NCBI RefSeq assembly: GCF_004375085.3
Contig: NZ_SNAQ03000004.1
Coordinates: 186,001 to 250,000 of the forward strand
Direction: 5' to 3'
Length of the DNA: 64,000 bases
Source of the DNA: Lewinella sp. W8
GTDB lineage: Bacteria; Bacteroidota; Bacteroidia; Chitinophagales; Saprospiraceae
A program made the translations under genes and the position numbers. Below, piece by piece: positions 50,073 to 60,333 of this stretch. The stretch's first letter is position 1. Every line of letters begins with the position of its first letter. The notes below the pieces were generated by a model. The model had not been told where the DNA came from and did no database searches. It saw nothing but the letters and a program-made list of their open reading frames with translations.

Positions 50073-50939
50073 ATGAAACGAATTCACCCTGAGCGTGTGA
50101 CTCTTGCGAAACATCCAGAAGTCAAGGAAACTTGGCTACAAGATCAAATTGCAAATGATCCTGGCATTTTAGGTCTAGGAGACCTAATCTTGAAAGACAA
50201 AGAACGAATTCAGCCAAGAGCAGGAAGGCTTGACCTACTACTTCAAGATCCTGATAACAATCGCCGTTATGAAGTGGAAATTCAACTCGGAAAAACGGAT
50301 GAAGCACATATTGTACGGACAATTGAATATTGGGACATTGAAAGAAAGCGATACCCACAGTATGATCATTGCGCTGTTATTGTTGCTGAAGACATAACTA
50401 GTCGTTTTCTAAACATAATTAGCCTTTTTAATGGTCACATTCCACTCATAGCAATACAATTAAATGCCTATAAAATTCCTGGGCAAGAAGGGCTAGCTTT
50501 AATATTTACTAAAATACTAGATGAATTGCCACTAGGACTTGTTGACGAAGACGAAGAACTTCAGGAAGTTACCGATAGAGAATATTGGCTGAATCGAGGC
50601 ACAAAAGAAACTGTGAAAATGGCTGATCAAGTTCTAGATATAATCAAAGAGTTTGCTCCTGACATTGAGTTTAAATACAATAAATTCTATATAGGATTAG
50701 CCAAGAACGGGCAACCCAATAATTTCACAATATTCCGGCCTCGAAAAAAAGATCTTAATGTTGAAATTCGCTTACCTCAATCCGATGAAATACAGCAGAA
50801 AATCGACGAGTCAGGTATAGACGACATGGGATACTTAAAAAAGTGGGGGAAATATCGCTTTAGACTATCCAAAGCTGATATAGTAGACCATCATGAACTT
50901 TTGAAAGAGATCATGCAAATGGCTTATGATAACTCTTGA
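50073..50939 (+). CDS. PD-(D/E)xK nuclease-like protein (NucS/DUF91-type)
   Basis: The 288-residue protein has RAGRLDLLLQDPDNNRRYEVEIQLGK at about residues 48-73. There the Asp, the Glu and the Gln-Lys positions follow the D...ExK-type nuclease layout, with Gln in the lysine position as in several NucS-like relatives (EVEIQLG). HIVRTIEYWDIER follows, typical of this group. The C-terminal half is uncharacterised. It is convergent with the helicase/methylase/ATPase operon and may be an added DNA-cleaving defence gene or an independent passenger. Confidence 0.6.
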   Translation: MKRIHPERVTLAKHPEVKETWLQDQIANDPGILGLGDLILKDKERIQPRAGRLDLLLQDPDNNRRYEVEIQLGKTDEAHIVRTIEYWDIERKRYPQYDHCAVIVAEDITSRFLNIISLFNGHIPLIAIQLNAYKIPGQEGLALIFTKILDELPLGLVDEDEELQEVTDREYWLNRGTKETVKMADQVLDIIKEFAPDIEFKYNKFYIGLAKNGQPNNFTIFRPRKKDLNVEIRLPQSDEIQQKIDESGIDDMGYLKKWGKYRFRLSKADIVDHHELLKEIMQMAYDNS

Positions 50940-51126
50940 ACTCAATCTATTTTCCCTACGACCGTTTAGGGAGCATTATTTGTAATAATCACTACCTGAT
51001 CTGACAGTCGGCAACTATTTATTTCATTTCTGTCAGCGTTGGGGTCAGCCATCCTCTTTGGGAAGTTTTGACTATTGTGCCTGCTTTGAGCGACTTGCCA
51101 AGGTGTATGAACGCATTGGGTCGACC

Positions 51127-52725
51127 TCATAGTTTTATTCCGCTTAAGGTTGAAACTTGTTCCAAGGTTTCAATTGCTATCTTTAATTCATTTTGGAATA
51201 CTGGAGTGTATACGTCATGATGAGAACCCGGGTTGAATATGTTCGTTCTCATTTGGTCTAAGTCCGAAATGATCGTTCTTGACCACCCTCTTGTTCGGGC
51301 AAAAGCCCTACTTTTATTTATCAGTTGACTTAGGTTAAGCCTATTAAAACTTCTATCATATTGTTTATTCTTTGGCACGAATTCATAAACGAAACATTCG
51401 GTAGCTTTCCTCATATGATTTGCAGAAGCTGCAAATTCCTTTTGTTTGAAGAATGATTTTGCCTTTTCCAGATTTGTCTTTGACCTTAATATAAGTGGAT
51501 ACTTTATATTCTTCTCTTCATCTAGGTACATTTCAAGTTTTATCCAAGCACTAGATGAGCCTGACGCATTGATTTTCCCCTTAGCTAATTCAAAAAAATA
51601 GCGGTCATGTGTCATCATCAAAAGTTGGTAATCCGTACTATATCGATTGAGCAATAGGTTCAAAACCACATCCCGATTGCTCATGTCCAAACTCAAAAGC
51701 ATATCGTCTATGGTCAAAAGTTTAAGTTCAGCCGTATTGGGTCTGTTAGTCCAGTCCTCGAGAATGGCAAATCGAATACTTAATCCAATGCTAGTCCATT
51801 TGGCTTCATTTAGGAATGAATGGGCACGTTTTACGACATTTCTTCGGCCTTCGTACCGTGGTATTTTCAGAATAACTTTTGGATCTTGCCAATTAAGTTC
51901 CTCAGCGGTTATTCCTGCTCTTGCAGACACATATTCTAGTTTGATTTCGAAGTTTTGACCAAAATCATTTTGTAGAATTTCATTAGCTCGGACTGCTCTG
52001 TCTCGTAGATAGGATTTAAACTTTTGGTTGAATTTCTTGAGCTTTCGCTCGTACTTTTGATACTTCTTATAATCCTTCTTAACTGCTTCGTCAGGATGCA
52101 GACGCATAGCAGGGTTAGGATAGACTTCCGTGTCCAGCTCATCAAAGTCTTTTACCTTTTCTGGACCTTCTTTGAGTTCCTGATAAACATCTCCAATACT
52201 ATTAACTCGGCTAATTTGGTCAATAATGATATATGGAAAAATCTCATCCTCAAACCATCCAAACAGATTATTGTCTTTTGAATGCTTCACATGGTGCAAA
52301 CGGAAAAGCACCCGATAATTGATGAAGTCGCTTGCCATTCCGCTCTCCCGAACATCAGAATTACCTTGAATAGCCGCAATGGTGTCGTCATCCCCATTTA
52401 TCAAATACTCTTTTTGATTACCTGCTTCATCACCAAGAACTACTTTGATGTATGGTTTTTGTTTTTGTGCTCTGGTCGCATGGATGTTTACCAGGCCTGA
52501 CTCATGACCTTTTGTAAAGTAATTTTTGACCTTTTGCTTACCCTCTTCTCCTTGTTTGAAAGCACTCTCCAGCAAGGTGTAAATAGCCCAATAAATGGTG
52601 GACTTCCCACTGCCGTTTTCTCCATAGATGAGTAGGTTATTTCCGCCAATTTCTAATAGCGGACTATTGGGATCATGCTTGGGAAAAAACTTGAAGTTCT
52701 GGATATGGAGTTCTTGCAGTTTCAT
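51127..52725 (-). CDS. AAA ATPase of the defence operon (SMC/RecF-like)
   Basis: The 532-residue protein starts MKLQELHIQNFKFFPKHDPN, typical of RecF/SMC-like ATPases. It has Walker A GENGSGKST at about residues 35-43, a coiled-coil-like middle (KKDYKKYQKYERKLKKFNQKF) and a degenerate Walker B region LLTIDDMLLSLDMSNRD, where the usual Asp-Glu is Asp-Asp. The C-terminal helical part KAKSFFKQKEFAASANHMRKA might be HEPN-like, but I cannot show a catalytic motif. Its ATG overlaps the methylase stop (ATGA), so it is the last gene of the operon. Confidence 0.78.
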   Translation of the reverse strand: MKLQELHIQNFKFFPKHDPNSPLLEIGGNNLLIYGENGSGKSTIYWAIYTLLESAFKQGEEGKQKVKNYFTKGHESGLVNIHATRAQKQKPYIKVVLGDEAGNQKEYLINGDDDTIAAIQGNSDVRESGMASDFINYRVLFRLHHVKHSKDNNLFGWFEDEIFPYIIIDQISRVNSIGDVYQELKEGPEKVKDFDELDTEVYPNPAMRLHPDEAVKKDYKKYQKYERKLKKFNQKFKSYLRDRAVRANEILQNDFGQNFEIKLEYVSARAGITAEELNWQDPKVILKIPRYEGRRNVVKRAHSFLNEAKWTSIGLSIRFAILEDWTNRPNTAELKLLTIDDMLLSLDMSNRDVVLNLLLNRYSTDYQLLMMTHDRYFFELAKGKINASGSSSAWIKLEMYLDEEKNIKYPLILRSKTNLEKAKSFFKQKEFAASANHMRKATECFVYEFVPKNKQYDRSFNRLNLSQLINKSRAFARTRGWSRTIISDLDQMRTNIFNPGSHHDVYTPVFQNELKIAIETLEQVSTLSGIKL

Positions 52726-55700
52726 GAGCCGGTTACGTCATTGATTCTTCTGATAATCTCACTCCGGCTTTCCGATACCAAAATACGGTTGCGAATAGGA
52801 TTATCTTTTTGCTGTAGCTCGTAATACATTTTTTGGATGGTGGCTTTTTTCTCTTCCGGGTTCATTTCTGAAATATCCGGGAAGGATTTTTCATTGATGA
52901 ATTGTAGTACATCCAACTCTTTATCTTTCATCTCCTTTTCGAAATAGAGTTCGTAGACTATCATATTGGCTATATCTTCAAAAAAATCACTCATTCGCTG
53001 ATTGCTAATGCCCTCATTAATTTCCTCTGATGCAGGATCATTCAGGTATAACAAGACCTCTCCAATGTTCTCAACTTTTGCAATATTGGCATCCGAGGAA
53101 AAGACTACCGGAATTTGCTCCACCTTGTATTTGTTCCACATGGTTGTTCCCATTCCAGAGCTGGTAGAAATTTGAGAAAAATACCAAACCAGGGTTTTTG
53201 AATTTAGCAACACCATCAAATACTTCAATTGGTCACCGGTCAAAATGAAGGTTGTTTTGTTGGTGTAGTAACCTTCTTCATCGTACACAAACTTGGGAAG
53301 GTCTGATAGTTCGGCCCAGATTAGCTTAGGCTTCTCAAAATCGAGAATATAAGCGCAATCCCTGAGATTAGTCCAATGATTTCCTTGGTCACTTCTTTTT
53401 AAAAGTCTATCCTTAAGCTCTGGATTTGAGAAATATTGAAATAATGTAGGGTAATCTTTCTCTACATCTACTGGAGGTATTAACTCATTTTTTACTCCAT
53501 TATGGGCATTTATCAACCAGTCATCATTCCATTCAATCCGGTATTTAGAAAGATCTCGGCCACTCAAAAATCGCTTGATGATTTCACTATTCTTCGGATC
53601 CTGCTCAATAAGCTTATTTCTAAGCCCTGTTTTGATAATGAAAGCTTTGTTATAGCCGGTTAATATGCCTCGATTTGGGGTGAACTTTTGCCCCAAAGGA
53701 ACTCCGGCTTCTTCAATCATAAGCTTAATTCGATAATCCTCAGGATCAGCCACACTCCATCCATCATCATTAAGGCTATCTAGTACGATGTGTCTCTTTT
53801 GTTGATACGAAGCCAGAGGCGTATTTCCTAAGTCAGATTGAACGGCGGTGGCTTGGAGATACCCTTTGAACTTTTCTCTTTTCAAGACGAGGATATTTGT
53901 TTCAACAGTCGCAGCAGGAAATAATAGGGTGTCTTCAAAGTTGAGAAGTCTAACAGGATTGGTATTGGCTCTGAAATACTGACGTAATGCTTTGCCGTAT
54001 TTGGCCCTCATCCATGAATTAGATGTAATAAAAGATAACACCCCTCCCTGAGACTTCAGCATCTCTGTTCCTTTCTCATAAAAAAGACAATATATATCGG
54101 CAGAACGGGAAAAAGTATCAAATTTTGCATCCTGATACACAGAAGCTTCTTCTTTAATTTTTTGCAATTGAATATAAGGCGGATTGCCAATCATCACATC
54201 AAAACCACCTTTATCAAAGACATCCATAAAGTATAAATGCCACAGAAAATAGGGGCGTTCGTCAGTTTCTTCAAACTTCAGGAGGTTTTGCCTTGCCTTG
54301 GCTTTGTTTTCCAGTTGTTTTTGGCGTTTGCCTATTTCCCTGAGTTCCTTACTTTTTCTATCGTATTGCGCTTTTTGGCTTTCGGAAAGTCCTTCCGTTT
54401 TAGCCTTATATCTTTTCTCATAGGCGGCAATCTCAATCAGCAATTGGTTCTCATAGCCTTCTAGTGATTTATCAATATGATTCAGAACATTGCTATCTAT
54501 GGCCTTATGAATTCGAGACTTTTCTTCCCTATCTTCTACTTGGAAATAGTTTTGTACCAACTGCTTAATACTCTTACGGTTTTCTTCGCCAAAACCATAG
54601 GAGGAATCTGGTTCTTCAAACATGCTGGCTTGGAAAACAGTAACTTGTGGTTCTTCAAGAACAGCCACCTTGCTTAGGTCAATACCTTCATATTGCTCCA
54701 GCAAGCTGTTACCCTGCATGATCTTGTAGTCCAGGTTAGGCAGGGGATGCGGGTTAACCTCTTCCACCACTAGGGCCAGCCAAAATCGCAGTTGGGCAAT
54801 GTCTACCGCACCTTTTTCAATATCCACTCCATAAATTGAATTTTGGATGATGTTCTTTTTGGTGGCTGCCGGGTCAAACGGCTGGCTAGTTTTGAGGTAA
54901 GGATAGATGAATCGCTTGGATTCAAAGATTTCCTGCAACATGCCAATGGGAAATGCTCCCGAACCAATGGCCGGGTCGCATACTTTGATGTCGTCCAACA
55001 GCTGATTGAGCTTGGCCGCCTTGTCCCTTTCTGCAAGAAAAGCTGAAACGGAATGCTGACGAATAAACTCATCAATATCCTGTCTTTTGTCAAAGTGGTT
55101 GTACAGATACTGAATCAGGCTTTCCTGACACATATACTGCACAATTTCCTTGGGGGTGTAAAAAGCCCCTTTCTCCCGGTTTTCTTCTAGCAGGTTTTCA
55201 AAAATGTGACCTAGCATTTCCGGGTCAATGCCCACTTCATGGTCGTCCGGGCTGTTTTCGTCTATAGTGAAATTGTATTGCTCAAAGAATTCCAACAGTT
55301 CTTCAAAGTATTGCACTGGGAAATCTACTTTGAACGTCGCTTTGTTTTTTTCCGGCTCAAAAAGTCCTCCGTTCAGGTAAGGTACATGAGATCCGCTCAG
55401 CTTCCCTTCCAGTCCCGCAATGTGGAATACACCATTAGGCCGTTTGGTATTAAGTGTTTCAAAAAACAGTTTGGTCAGGCATTTGCTGTGAAAATGTTCT
55501 TTGTCAGCAAACTCCTCAAAGATCACCTGCATGAAGCGTTTTTCACCGTCCTGCCACTCGTTGGGTTCTGAAGAGCAGCCCATCCAGCCTTTTTTTTGCA
55601 AGAAGTGGAGAAATACAATACGACCGAGCAGTTTTTTTACAAAATCCCGTATTGGTTTTTCCTTCTTGTCAGTCTCCTCTTTTTCTGCATTAATCAATTC

Positions 55701-56324
55701 ATCACGCCAAGGAGATTCAGCCAGGTATTTCCAAAACTTTTCGTAGTGGATTTTATAGGATTTGAAAAACTCCCGGTTCAGGGCTTCTACCGAGAAGACT
55801 TGTTGTACCTCTTTAATAGTTGCTTCCCCAGCTTCCTGTTTAGGGATAAGCGTCAATAACCGCTTGGCTGCCGTGGTACAGGCCTCATTAGGGCCAAGCA
55901 AATAAGTGTATCTTTTTGGTTTGGTTTCTCCTTTGATGAACTCACCCGTTTCCATATCCAAAGCAGACCACTTGGCAATGAAAGAGAAACGATAATCCTT
56001 TTGGCTGGAGTTATGGAAGAAAACAATTGCACCATGTGTAATGTCCTGATCAATGTGCTTGATGGCAATGTCCCGAAGTTCTTTACGGTTGCGGGCAATG
56101 ACCACTTTATCTGCTACTTCTACATCAAAAATGGCCAATGACTTGTCATCATCTAAAGTGATTCGTCCGATCTGCTTGCCTTGAACTACTTTTTCGCGCT
56201 CATCAAATAAGGCTTGTACCTGAGAGAAGTATTGCACCTTTTTGAAAAACATAGGCAATAGCTCTTTCCAGTTGTCAAAACTGTAGGGCTGCTGCAATAT
56301 CCGTTTTAGGTCCTTTTCTCTCAT
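52722..56324 (-). CDS. N6-adenine DNA methylase, Eco57I/PglX-like
   Basis: The 1200-residue protein has the methylase core in mid protein. GAFYTPKEIVQYMC precedes the SAM motif CDPAIGSGAFPIGML (about residue 447) and the catalytic NPPYIQLQ (about residue 711). Long N- and C-terminal parts should hold accessory and target-recognition domains. Size and layout resemble Eco57I-type type IIG and BREX PglX methylases. I cannot confirm a nuclease motif. It lies between helicase and ATPase genes with 4-base overlaps on both sides, implying one multi-subunit system. Confidence 0.88.
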   Translation of the reverse strand: MREKDLKRILQQPYSFDNWKELLPMFFKKVQYFSQVQALFDEREKVVQGKQIGRITLDDDKSLAIFDVEVADKVVIARNRKELRDIAIKHIDQDITHGAIVFFHNSSQKDYRFSFIAKWSALDMETGEFIKGETKPKRYTYLLGPNEACTTAAKRLLTLIPKQEAGEATIKEVQQVFSVEALNREFFKSYKIHYEKFWKYLAESPWRDELINAEKEETDKKEKPIRDFVKKLLGRIVFLHFLQKKGWMGCSSEPNEWQDGEKRFMQVIFEEFADKEHFHSKCLTKLFFETLNTKRPNGVFHIAGLEGKLSGSHVPYLNGGLFEPEKNKATFKVDFPVQYFEELLEFFEQYNFTIDENSPDDHEVGIDPEMLGHIFENLLEENREKGAFYTPKEIVQYMCQESLIQYLYNHFDKRQDIDEFIRQHSVSAFLAERDKAAKLNQLLDDIKVCDPAIGSGAFPIGMLQEIFESKRFIYPYLKTSQPFDPAATKKNIIQNSIYGVDIEKGAVDIAQLRFWLALVVEEVNPHPLPNLDYKIMQGNSLLEQYEGIDLSKVAVLEEPQVTVFQASMFEEPDSSYGFGEENRKSIKQLVQNYFQVEDREEKSRIHKAIDSNVLNHIDKSLEGYENQLLIEIAAYEKRYKAKTEGLSESQKAQYDRKSKELREIGKRQKQLENKAKARQNLLKFEETDERPYFLWHLYFMDVFDKGGFDVMIGNPPYIQLQKIKEEASVYQDAKFDTFSRSADIYCLFYEKGTEMLKSQGGVLSFITSNSWMRAKYGKALRQYFRANTNPVRLLNFEDTLLFPAATVETNILVLKREKFKGYLQATAVQSDLGNTPLASYQQKRHIVLDSLNDDGWSVADPEDYRIKLMIEEAGVPLGQKFTPNRGILTGYNKAFIIKTGLRNKLIEQDPKNSEIIKRFLSGRDLSKYRIEWNDDWLINAHNGVKNELIPPVDVEKDYPTLFQYFSNPELKDRLLKRSDQGNHWTNLRDCAYILDFEKPKLIWAELSDLPKFVYDEEGYYTNKTTFILTGDQLKYLMVLLNSKTLVWYFSQISTSSGMGTTMWNKYKVEQIPVVFSSDANIAKVENIGEVLLYLNDPASEEINEGISNQRMSDFFEDIANMIVYELYFEKEMKDKELDVLQFINEKSFPDISEMNPEEKKATIQKMYYELQQKDNPIRNRILVSESRSEIIRRINDVTGS

Positions 56325-59300
56325 ATTTTTTTCACAAAACTTTCTGAAATAATAATTTCAGGGTTCAATGACTTTTTGGATTTTGTTTTGGCTTCTCCAC
56401 CTTCACCCTGAATGGTTTGCAATGGATAGCTCTTCAATATCTCAATAATCTTTTCCAGAATGACAGCCGGTTTTAAAGGAGACTTTTTGACGGTTCGTTT
56501 TAGTTTGTTAATGTCTCGCTGCAAGCGCTGAAACCGTCCCTTACGGATTGCCTCTTTTGCCTTAATGATTAGGCCTCTCTCTTCTTCGTTGGTAAAAGGC
56601 AAATCCAACATGGCATCCAAATAGGCAATTGCCCGCTTTTCATTCGGTCCTTGCGTTACATCCACCTTCTTATCCCGGGCTTTTTCAGCTTCAATCAAAT
56701 CAGTGAATAGAGAAATGCCCGTTTGAACTTGTTCGTGGTGGTGATCATGAAGCTTGACGCCTTTTTCAACCGGTTCGGCCTCGAATATCTTCACCGTCTC
56801 AAGAAACGTCAATTCTTCTGTTTCTCCGTTTTTATTCACTTTAATAAAAGCATCCCGCTTTTGATCCTTAATATAGCAAATAGTGGACTCATCCAATTCG
56901 TCATTCTTCCTTCCCGCACGTGCCCGCAGCGGCATGTTCTTAATCTTCTTGAACAAGCCAGGTGTATCCTCCTTGATGTTACGAATCATCATGAGATAAG
57001 CTAGCTTCTCGTCTTTTTCTTCTTCTATGGTATGATCAAAGAGTCCGAAAGATTCCGTCTCTTCATCAGGCGAATAAATCTGACTATCTTCCCCAAGTGC
57101 AGCATGGAAAGCTTGTAACTTCATGATGGCTCGTTTCTCCAACTCAATGTCATTATTCACTTTGGCAGTGGGATAGAAATTGAAAACATAAACCTGTTCA
57201 GCAGTCGAACCGATTCGATTAACACGTCCAATGCGTTGCATCAAGCGAGTAGAATTCCAGGGCGTATCGTAATTTACGATCACATTCGAGCGATGAAGGT
57301 TGACCCCTTCAGCAAGAACTTCAGTGGTTAGAATGATGTCATACTTATTTTCCTGTTCTGTTTTGGGAAGGTTTGCATCAAAGTTCTTGCGCACAGTCGG
57401 CATTCGGTCTTTCCTAGATTTGCTATCCACCAAAATAATTCGCTGCGGAATGTGCTTTGGTAGTTCATCCATCAAATACTGAGTGGTTTCCTTACTTTCT
57501 GAGAACACCACTAATTTGGATTCCGGATTTATCTTCTTTTCAAGCAGCCTGTTCTGCAAATACTCAATGAATACATCCAGTTTGGGGTCTTCTGTTACTT
57601 CCTGCCATCTGGCATTAAGCTGCTTAAGCAAATCATAATCTTGTTTAAGTCCCGGAAGAAAGTCGTATTCAAAATCGTCCGGTTCACAGATGTCAATGGT
57701 GGGGTCTTCAATTGACTTTTCAATGATAAGTTCAAGAAGTTCTTCCTCTTTACCTTCATTGATCATGTCGGAAACAGGTAGATTGGGAGCAATGTAAATC
57801 TTGCCATTCTTAAACATGGTAATCATGGCTTCCGTAGCTCGAAAGAATCTGAAAAGTGATTGCTTAAAGGCGTAAAAACTGCTGTCAATCCTTTTTACAA
57901 GCATAGTTTTCATGATTTTAGCCAATTGCTCAGAAATCATGTCGGCCTGTTTGTACTTTTCTTTCTTGTGCGGTTTTAGGAAGCGAATTGCCTGGTAGCG
58001 GAAATATTTTAATCCTTGCGTTTTATGGCTCAAAACATGAATAGTTCTGTCGTACAAATCCTCCAAATGCGGCTCTAACTCATAAAGAATCTTTTCGGGT
58101 TGCCGAACGGCAGGAAAATTAATTCCCTGCTTTTTCAAATCTTCCGAATACAGTTCATGAGCCATCAAGTCTGTACGTGTTCTGCGCACAGTAAGCGGCT
58201 CAATGATTTTCGTTCGGATTCTCTCATAAATACGCTTTACACCTGCCTTGACCTGGTCCACATCAGACTCATCTTTCAGCTTTTTGTAGGCATCGATTTC
58301 ACTTCTGAAGAAGTGCTGCAGATTTCCTATTTCAAGGGTGGAATTCTTGCTATCCTGGAAGAGATAAACAAGATTGGCAATATCTTCCGGCTTGTTATTA
58401 AGAGGAGTAGCAGAAATCAAGATTACTCGTTTAGACACTCTCGTTCCATCCGGTAATATTCGTTTAGTAGTAGTTTTACAAATTTTTTGCAGCTCGTTGT
58501 ACATATCTGCCGTATCCGAACGAAATTTGTGGGCTTCATCTACAATGATCAAGTCATAACGTTCCAAACTTCTGAGTTTGTGAAGACTACCATTCGTAAT
58601 GATTTTTACATTATCCAGATTAAACTTTTCAATGGTTTCTGACCAATTTTCTTTTAATGCGGGAGGAACGATAATTAGCGTCCTCGAACGGTGTTGAGGA
58701 AACCCATTAGAGTAGAAGTATTTTTTTGCAATCAGAGTCGCAACAATTGTTTTACCTAACCCAACCACATCCGCCAAGAAAAAACCGTTGTGCTTAACCA
58801 TTTTGGCATAGCCATCATTAACGGCATCTACCTGATACGATAGCCGTTTAAAGCCTCTAGGCAGATCGGAAATAGAATTTGGGTCAAACTCGATGCTTTT
58901 CCCGAAATATTCGATTAGGAATTTGAGGTAGATTTCGTAAGGTGTATAGCCATCATTGAGATAGGTGTCCTTTTGAAGTTTCTCGATATAATCGGCATCA
59001 ATAGGGACGGATTCTTCCCATAATTTCTCAAACGTTTCCGTTGCAAAGTCAATGTCGGAATTATCTCTTAGCTCAACATTGAATTCAAAGTTCCTTCCGA
59101 GTCCAGCATCTGTAAGATTACTTGAGCCAGTAATCACAGAACCATAACCATGATCATGCTTAACCTTTTCTCTAAAAATATAAATCTTGGCGTGAATATT
59201 CTGTTTAGGATGCACCTTGATTTTGACTTTCCCAGAAACAATGTCTTGAATGAGTTGAAGCATTCCTTCTTCAACCTTTTTGTCATATTCCGCTTCTTGT

Positions 59301-59587
59301 ATATTCTTTTTTACTTCTTTAAAAAATTCCTCCTGGGCCTTTTCAGCATTCGCATCAAATAGTAACCCTTGTTGATTGGCCTCAAAGACAAGATGGTCAA
59401 TATTGATTCCGACAAGTATACGGATTTCAGCAGCTTTTTCGACAAAGTCTCTGATTTGGAAATAACCTGAAGCACGGAAATAGCCAACAAGTGCATCAAA
59501 AAAGTGGATACTCTTGTGCTTAAATACACCTTCTAATTTGTTTAGAAGCGTGTTTTTGTCTTCGTTGGTGAAAAACTTTGTGCTCAT
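56321..59587 (-). CDS. PLD-SNF2 helicase of the defence operon
   Basis: The 1088-residue protein has an N-terminal phospholipase-D-like domain (HAKIYIF at about residue 131 and GSSNLTDAG), then an SNF2-type helicase. The helicase motifs are Walker A DVVGLGKTIVA (about residue 270), DEAH (IIVDEAHKF), SATPLNNKPED and motif VI QRIGRVNRIG. The fusion of a PLD nuclease-like domain with a DEAH/SNF2 motor is common in antiphage loci. It overlaps the XRE gene upstream and the methylase gene downstream by four bases each. Confidence 0.88.
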   Translation of the reverse strand: MSTKFFTNEDKNTLLNKLEGVFKHKSIHFFDALVGYFRASGYFQIRDFVEKAAEIRILVGINIDHLVFEANQQGLLFDANAEKAQEEFFKEVKKNIQEAEYDKKVEEGMLQLIQDIVSGKVKIKVHPKQNIHAKIYIFREKVKHDHGYGSVITGSSNLTDAGLGRNFEFNVELRDNSDIDFATETFEKLWEESVPIDADYIEKLQKDTYLNDGYTPYEIYLKFLIEYFGKSIEFDPNSISDLPRGFKRLSYQVDAVNDGYAKMVKHNGFFLADVVGLGKTIVATLIAKKYFYSNGFPQHRSRTLIIVPPALKENWSETIEKFNLDNVKIITNGSLHKLRSLERYDLIIVDEAHKFRSDTADMYNELQKICKTTTKRILPDGTRVSKRVILISATPLNNKPEDIANLVYLFQDSKNSTLEIGNLQHFFRSEIDAYKKLKDESDVDQVKAGVKRIYERIRTKIIEPLTVRRTRTDLMAHELYSEDLKKQGINFPAVRQPEKILYELEPHLEDLYDRTIHVLSHKTQGLKYFRYQAIRFLKPHKKEKYKQADMISEQLAKIMKTMLVKRIDSSFYAFKQSLFRFFRATEAMITMFKNGKIYIAPNLPVSDMINEGKEEELLELIIEKSIEDPTIDICEPDDFEYDFLPGLKQDYDLLKQLNARWQEVTEDPKLDVFIEYLQNRLLEKKINPESKLVVFSESKETTQYLMDELPKHIPQRIILVDSKSRKDRMPTVRKNFDANLPKTEQENKYDIILTTEVLAEGVNLHRSNVIVNYDTPWNSTRLMQRIGRVNRIGSTAEQVYVFNFYPTAKVNNDIELEKRAIMKLQAFHAALGEDSQIYSPDEETESFGLFDHTIEEEKDEKLAYLMMIRNIKEDTPGLFKKIKNMPLRARAGRKNDELDESTICYIKDQKRDAFIKVNKNGETEELTFLETVKIFEAEPVEKGVKLHDHHHEQVQTGISLFTDLIEAEKARDKKVDVTQGPNEKRAIAYLDAMLDLPFTNEEERGLIIKAKEAIRKGRFQRLQRDINKLKRTVKKSPLKPAVILEKIIEILKSYPLQTIQGEGGEAKTKSKKSLNPEIIISESFVKKI

Positions 59588-59862
59588 AGGCTTTTCAACG
59601 TTTCATTCAGTCCATCTTTCAAATGCTTCAATCCACTGAATTGAGCCAAGATCGAGTGGATAATGAATTTAACCTCAACTTCTTTTAATTCCCTTTCAAG
59701 TACTTTCGAGAAAATGGGCAACATATCTTTCGTTGCTTCTCTTTCACCGCGTTCAATCTTGCTAAGTATTGAAGTGTCAATGTCGAGTTCGGCAGCAACT
59801 TTTCTGAGTGGTAAACCAATATTTTCTCGTTGTCCTCGCAGGTATTCTCCAAATGAATTCAT
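59584..59862 (-). CDS. XRE-family transcription regulator
   Basis: The 92-residue protein has a Cro/CI-type helix-turn-helix (MNSFGEYLRGQRENIGLPLRKVAAELDIDTSILSKIERGERE). It is the first gene of the defence operon and probably autoregulates it; a small palindrome lies just upstream of its start. Control of toxic defence genes by such a protein is common. Confidence 0.88.
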   Translation of the reverse strand: MNSFGEYLRGQRENIGLPLRKVAAELDIDTSILSKIERGEREATKDMLPIFSKVLERELKEVEVKFIIHSILAQFSGLKHLKDGLNETLKSL

Positions 59863-59864
59863 CT

Positions 59865-59898
59865 CGAATAATTCGTTTAGACGATTCTGTCAAAAGTA
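59865..59898 (-). promoter_or_regulatory. Promoter box and palindromic operator of the defence operon
   Basis: On the minus strand TACTTTTG (59891-59898) is a perfect TAnnTTTG box. The 11-base palindrome CGAATAATTCG (59865-59875) lies between it and the XRE start, in the position expected for autorepression. The spacer from here to 60333 shows no repeat-family hairpin and no credible gene; the GC-rich composition resumes at about 60040. Confidence 0.5.
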
Positions 59899-60333
59899 GA
59901 GGATATTCTGGGATTTCCCTCTCAGCGGATCGGGGAAATTTTAGCTCTTTTGGTTTTTTGAAGTAGGATTTGACCGGTGGCAAAAACCAAATGTGCTAAA
60001 ATGTGCGGTTTGGGCCGTTTTCAGCCTAGCATACAGCCTCAGCAGGCACTGCGCATATCTCCCGAAATATCCGTGCAATCACGCTAAAGGGCAGGTGTTA
60101 AGGATGTGGGGCAAGCCAAAACATAACAATTTTTCTAATCCAACACAACCCCACCCCCCAAATAAATCCCCTGTCCAAACATCTATGTTCAAACACGTAA
60201 TATTCAGCTTTGCTCCTCCTGAATAGCCTTGCACCAGCGCGCTGCGGCCCTTAATACTCCCCCCAAAACCTCGGGGCCGCCACCCTCCAGCAACGGCCCC
60301 GAATCCAACCCCCAACAAGTAGGGATTATCTCC

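Larger units (their letters stand above)
49990..60040. mobile_element. AT-rich defence island (boundaries approximate)
   Basis: From about 49990 to 60040 the sequence is visibly AT-rich, against GC-rich DNA on both sides. It carries none of the interspersed hairpin families and encodes restriction/defence-type proteins. No integrase, tRNA or clear direct repeat marks the ends, so the limits are set by composition alone. This is inferred horizontal acquisition. Confidence 0.6.

Noticed and set aside
51127-59862. BREX or DISARM system
   Set aside because: The methylase resembles PglX and the helicase has a PLD domain, but pglZ, brxC and drmB (DUF1998) are absent and the operon is closed by overlaps.
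49990-60040. Prophage or integrative element
   Set aside because: No integrase, phage structural gene, relaxase or tRNA-associated direct repeat is visible at either edge; only base composition and gene content mark the block.
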